A stretch of DNA of 64,000 bases, taken from contig NZ_JACJQU010000005.1 of the NCBI RefSeq assembly GCF_014696825.1, positions 248,001 to 312,000 of the forward strand. Direction: 5' to 3'. The first letter of the stretch is position 1; each line of letters opens with the position of its first letter. The position numbers were made by a program, and so were the translations under genes. This document shows positions 61,508 to 64,000 of the stretch, piece by piece. The notes beneath the pieces were generated by a model, which saw only the letters and a list, made by a program, of their open reading frames with translations, was not told the origin of the DNA and made no database searches. Source of the DNA: Anabaena sphaerica FACHB-251 (GTDB taxonomy: Bacteria; Cyanobacteriota; Cyanobacteriia; Cyanobacteriales; Nostocaceae).

Positions 61508-61873
61508 TTAATGACTTTGATGTAAAATTAAGCGGTTGCCGTCGGGGTCGTAAGCGTAAATTTCTCTACCGTGGGAAGCAGTGGAAATGTTGCCTGGTGG
61601 GGGATAGCCTAAAGATTGCAGGTGAGTTATGGCATTTTCTAAATTACTCACTTCTAAACATAAACTTAGCGGACTTTTGGTATTAACTGCAAATTCTGAT
61701 TGATTATTTTTTTTAGGTTGAAAAATACCTAAGCTGAGGCTAGAGATTTGAAACTCAGCATAGACATTGGGTATGAGGTTTTTTGGTTCTTGTTCTAGTA
61801 GCTGAATATAGAAATTTACCAACTTATCAAAATTCACCGTTGCAATGGTGACTAATACATTATTATATTCCAT
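61508..61873 (-). CDS. VOC (glyoxalase-like) family protein
   Basis: A 121-residue vicinal-oxygen-chelate domain: NVLVTIATVNFDKLVNFYIQ, YAEFQISSLSLGIFQPKK, SLCLEVSNLENAITHLQSLG and a final YAYDPDGNRLILHQ. The usual first His ligand is replaced by a Val/Thr context and the last ligand position is Ile rather than Glu, so metal binding may be weakened. Function unknown. Its start MEYNNVLV is a normal one for the fold. Confidence 0.82.
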   Translation of the reverse strand: MEYNNVLVTIATVNFDKLVNFYIQLLEQEPKNLIPNVYAEFQISSLSLGIFQPKKNNQSEFAVNTKSPLSLCLEVSNLENAITHLQSLGYPPPGNISTASHGREIYAYDPDGNRLILHQSH

Positions 61874-62164
61874 CTATTACATATTTCTTACCAAGGTTAA
61901 CCAAATAACAAATTATACTACAAATTATACAATTTTGTGGGGGGCATCCTGCCAGCCCTAAAACACTGATAAATAGGGTTGGTTGAAAAAGTAAAGAAAG
62001 GCAAGGGAAAAATCAATGAATGATTCTAGCTATTATTTAGATATAAGTTAATATGTCTACAAATATGTAAAAATATAGATTTTATTAATGATAAAAGCAA
62101 AAAGAGGAGAAGAAAATATGAGAAAATCATTTTTAGTATCTTGCATCAGATAATTTATAAAACT

Positions 62165-62809
62165 ATGAAATTTAAAAACTTAATTCTCCTATTCCCCATC
62201 ATTACATCATTATTTATTCCCTTAGTTAGCTTAGAATTATTTAATTCAGGAATTGCATTAGGAAAGACCAATAAAAGACCAATTATTAAAGGATATTGCG
62301 GAAAGCAAAAATGTGAAACCTTATTTCAACAATTAACCAAACTCTATCTAGAGTATACCAAAGAATATGAAAAACAATGTCCACCAAATCAAATTATAGG
62401 ATTAGCAATATATAAACATGATCAAAATCAGAAAGTTTATTTTACCTGTTGGAATCCTAAAAAAGAGAAGGATGGTAATCGTTATGGATCATATTTAGGC
62501 AGTTTACCAACTCCAGGAAACGAAAATAAATTTTTAACTCCCTTACCTACTAATTCACCTAATAATCAATATAATCAATATCTACAAAAAAACTATGCCA
62601 ACGAATTGAAAAAAGCGCAATTTAGATGTGCTACTAATGGTGGAAACTTTAACTTATTAACATCAGAAGATCAGAAAAATATTGAATTACAGTGTTATTT
62701 TCAAGCTGGAGTAAGTTTAATAGATGTTAATAATGATTGGGTATCCGATGGAGAAGCAACTAGAGGTGCAGGAGTTGATCAAATTTTAGGAACTTTTCCT
62801 ATCCCATAA
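62165..62809 (+). CDS. Secreted six-cysteine protein of unknown function
   Basis: Start at the ATG at 62165 (MKFKNLILLFPIITSLFIPL), 214 residues. The N-terminus is a clear signal peptide ending near SGIALG. The mature part has six cysteines in YCGKQKCE, KQCPPNQ, FTCWN, FRCATN and LQCYF, fitting three disulphides in an oxidising compartment. Other blocks: LTKLYLEYTKEYEKQC and GATRGAGVDQILGTFPIP-like end. Lys/Asn-rich and low-GC, unlike neighbours, which may signal acquisition. No family recognised. Confidence 0.7.
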   Translation: MKFKNLILLFPIITSLFIPLVSLELFNSGIALGKTNKRPIIKGYCGKQKCETLFQQLTKLYLEYTKEYEKQCPPNQIIGLAIYKHDQNQKVYFTCWNPKKEKDGNRYGSYLGSLPTPGNENKFLTPLPTNSPNNQYNQYLQKNYANELKKAQFRCATNGGNFNLLTSEDQKNIELQCYFQAGVSLIDVNNDWVSDGEATRGAGVDQILGTFPIP

Positions 62810-63043
62810 ATCCCCAACTTTCCAGATATAGCAGGAGTCAGCACTAAAACCCTCTTGGGGTCAGAGTTTGATTATTACATTGATGTCCTAATATAATGTC
62901 CGCCTAATCACTTGCGATATAACTGGTTGTGCAGAAATCCAAAAATTCTTTTCCCCCTGCTCCCCTGCTGTCTTAATGATAAGTATATCTCTGACGAGAC
63001 GCTACGCGAACAACCGGACATGATATAACCACCCTTTCCACTG
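62810..63043. other. Gap with repeat fragments
   Basis: It contains CCCCTGCTCCCCTGCT (STRR fragment) and GACGAGACGCTACGCGAAC, a common cyanobacterial intergenic repeat. No gene is seen. Confidence 0.55.
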
Positions 63044-64000
63044 CTATATCAAAAATTTTTCCACACATCTAACAAATATTTCTACACCCATGACTAAAGC
63101 TGTTTCATCAAAATCAAATCGGGGATGATGATGAGGATAATTTAATTTTTTCTCTGCATTAGCTGAACCTAAAAAGAAATAACAACCTGGAACTTCTTGC
63201 AAGAAAAATGACATATCTTCACTGCCCATAATTTGACATTCTGGAACAATATTTACAGGTGTTTCTACTACTAATTCTGCTACAGATCGCACTAATTCTG
63301 CCATTCCGGCATCATTAATTACTGGAGGATAAAGATTGATATATTCCAAGTCATAATTTGCGCCATGACTTTGGCAGACTCCAGCAATAATTTGTTGAAT
63401 ACGTTGTTTAAAAAAGCCGGCTAAATCAGTATTAAAATATCTGACTGAACCACTCATTCTGGCGGTATCAGCAATTACATTCATTCTAGTACCAGCGTGG
63501 AGTTCACCTATTGTCACCACAGCGGAATCTAAGGGGTTGATGTTACGGGCTACAATTGTTTGCAAGGCGTTAACGATTTGAGCAGCGACTACAACTGAAT
63601 CAACGGTTTGATGGGGCAGTGCGCCGTGTCCACCTTTGCCTAAAATTGTACAGTTAAAGAAGTCTACAGCAGCTAACAAAGCCCCAGGACGAACTCCTAC
63701 TGTCCCCACAGGTAAATCATTCCACAGATGTAAGCCGATCATGGCATCAACATCTGGGTTTTTCAAGACTCCTGCTTCGATCATGGGTTTTGCACCACCT
63801 GGTCCTTCTTCTGCTGGTTGGAAGATAATTTTCACAGTACCGCTGAAATCTTGACGATGCTGTTGAAGGTAGTATGCTGTACCTATTGCGATCGCTGTAT
63901 GTCCGTCATGTCCGCAAGCGTGCATCACTCCATTATGCTGGGAGCAATAGGTCACTTCGTTTTCTTCTTGAACTGGTAAGGCATCCATATCAGCACGGAT
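63044..64000 (-). CDS. M20 family amidohydrolase (partial, N-terminus off right edge)
   Basis: 319 codons visible to the edge, where the frame stays open (IRADMDALPVQEENEV). It is a metallopeptidase-fold amidase of the M20D group (N-acyl-amino-acid or IAA-amino-acid hydrolases such as hippurate hydrolase). Metal-binding and catalytic residues are seen: HACGHDGHTA, QPAEEGPGGAKPMIEAG with the Glu-Glu pair, the dimerisation-domain His in GKGGHGALPHQ, and the C-terminal His in NYPHHHPRFDFDE. Substrate unknown. The C-terminus ends RCVEKFLI at a stop at 63046-63044. Confidence 0.93.
   Translation of the reverse strand: MRADMDALPVQEENEVTYCSQHNGVMHACGHDGHTAIAIGTAYYLQQHRQDFSGTVKIIFQPAEEGPGGAKPMIEAGVLKNPDVDAMIGLHLWNDLPVGTVGVRPGALLAAVDFFNCTILGKGGHGALPHQTVDSVVVAAQIVNALQTIVARNINPLDSAVVTIGELHAGTRMNVIADTARMSGSVRYFNTDLAGFFKQRIQQIIAGVCQSHGANYDLEYINLYPPVINDAGMAELVRSVAELVVETPVNIVPECQIMGSEDMSFFLQEVPGCYFFLGSANAEKKLNYPHHHPRFDFDETALVMGVEIFVRCVEKFLI

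Overview
The window comes from a filamentous, probably heterocyst-forming cyanobacterium (order Nostocales). The evidence is psbA and psaM, a valyl-tRNA synthetase carrying the membrane-anchoring CAAD domain, a two-domain sucrose-phosphate synthase, NuiA-type nuclease-inhibitor domains, frequent HIP1 octamers (GCGATCGC), and many short heptamer tandem repeats (STRR type) between genes. No rRNA, tRNA, CRISPR array or intact insertion sequence was seen.

Layout. 1-3300: a cassette of two P-loop ATPase genes on the minus strand. One carries a cyanobacterial vMAP-type N-terminal helix-turn-helix; the other, cut by the left edge, has a 110-residue Gly-Val-Ala-X membrane segment encoded by a 12-bp minisatellite. 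A small one-helix membrane protein diverges across an intergenic region with ACCTACA iterons. 3400-9950: exported Mn-type superoxide dismutase, a WGR plus double NuiA-domain protein, rsmG, a lone ABC ATPase, a TPR lipoprotein, DUF3531 and Nudix. 10100-14500: Uma2 endonuclease, a translationally coupled pair of RelE-like proteins, a DUF3370 lipoprotein and small cyanobacterial proteins. 14581-17637: ppc. 18295-22921: a DUF1574 SGNH-like membrane protein followed by an MBOAT acyltransferase, probably an acyl-transfer pair for the envelope or extracellular polysaccharide. 23219-27133: psbA (D1:1 form) and sucrose-phosphate synthase. 27400-33030: a methyltransferase relic, recR with an apparent ACG start, and a set of housekeeping or unknown genes. 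33050-33325: two tandem copies of a structured small RNA on the minus strand (Yfr2-like), each with its own promoter, downstream of purH.

35000-40000: the most interesting accessory region. An EACC1-like adaptor gene precedes a large CHAT protease/STAND NTPase/TPR gene and a small downstream gene. This is the architecture of predicted NTP-dependent conflict (suicide or immunity) systems, and it is bordered by double-hairpin repeats whose stems covary. 41163-49845: a membrane glycosyltransferase (probably monoglucosyldiacylglycerol synthase), a BioD/DRTGG protein, a DprA-like Rossmann protein, MAPEG, YajQ, GST, TPR, an Slr1601-type putative division protein, and psaM, which has only 31 codons. 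50066-64000: FGGY kinase, DUF167, a histidine kinase with an eroded ATP-binding domain, a BON lipoprotein, an ABC1 kinase, valS, a tyrosine-integrase relic, rbgA/ylqF, VOC, a Cys-rich secreted protein, and an M20 amidohydrolase cut by the right edge.

The window is mainly core chromosome. Accessory character is concentrated at 1-3300, 10100-11530 and 35000-40930. Repeats have also entered coding sequence in ppc, the histidine kinase, the Rieske oxygenase and the CHAT gene.
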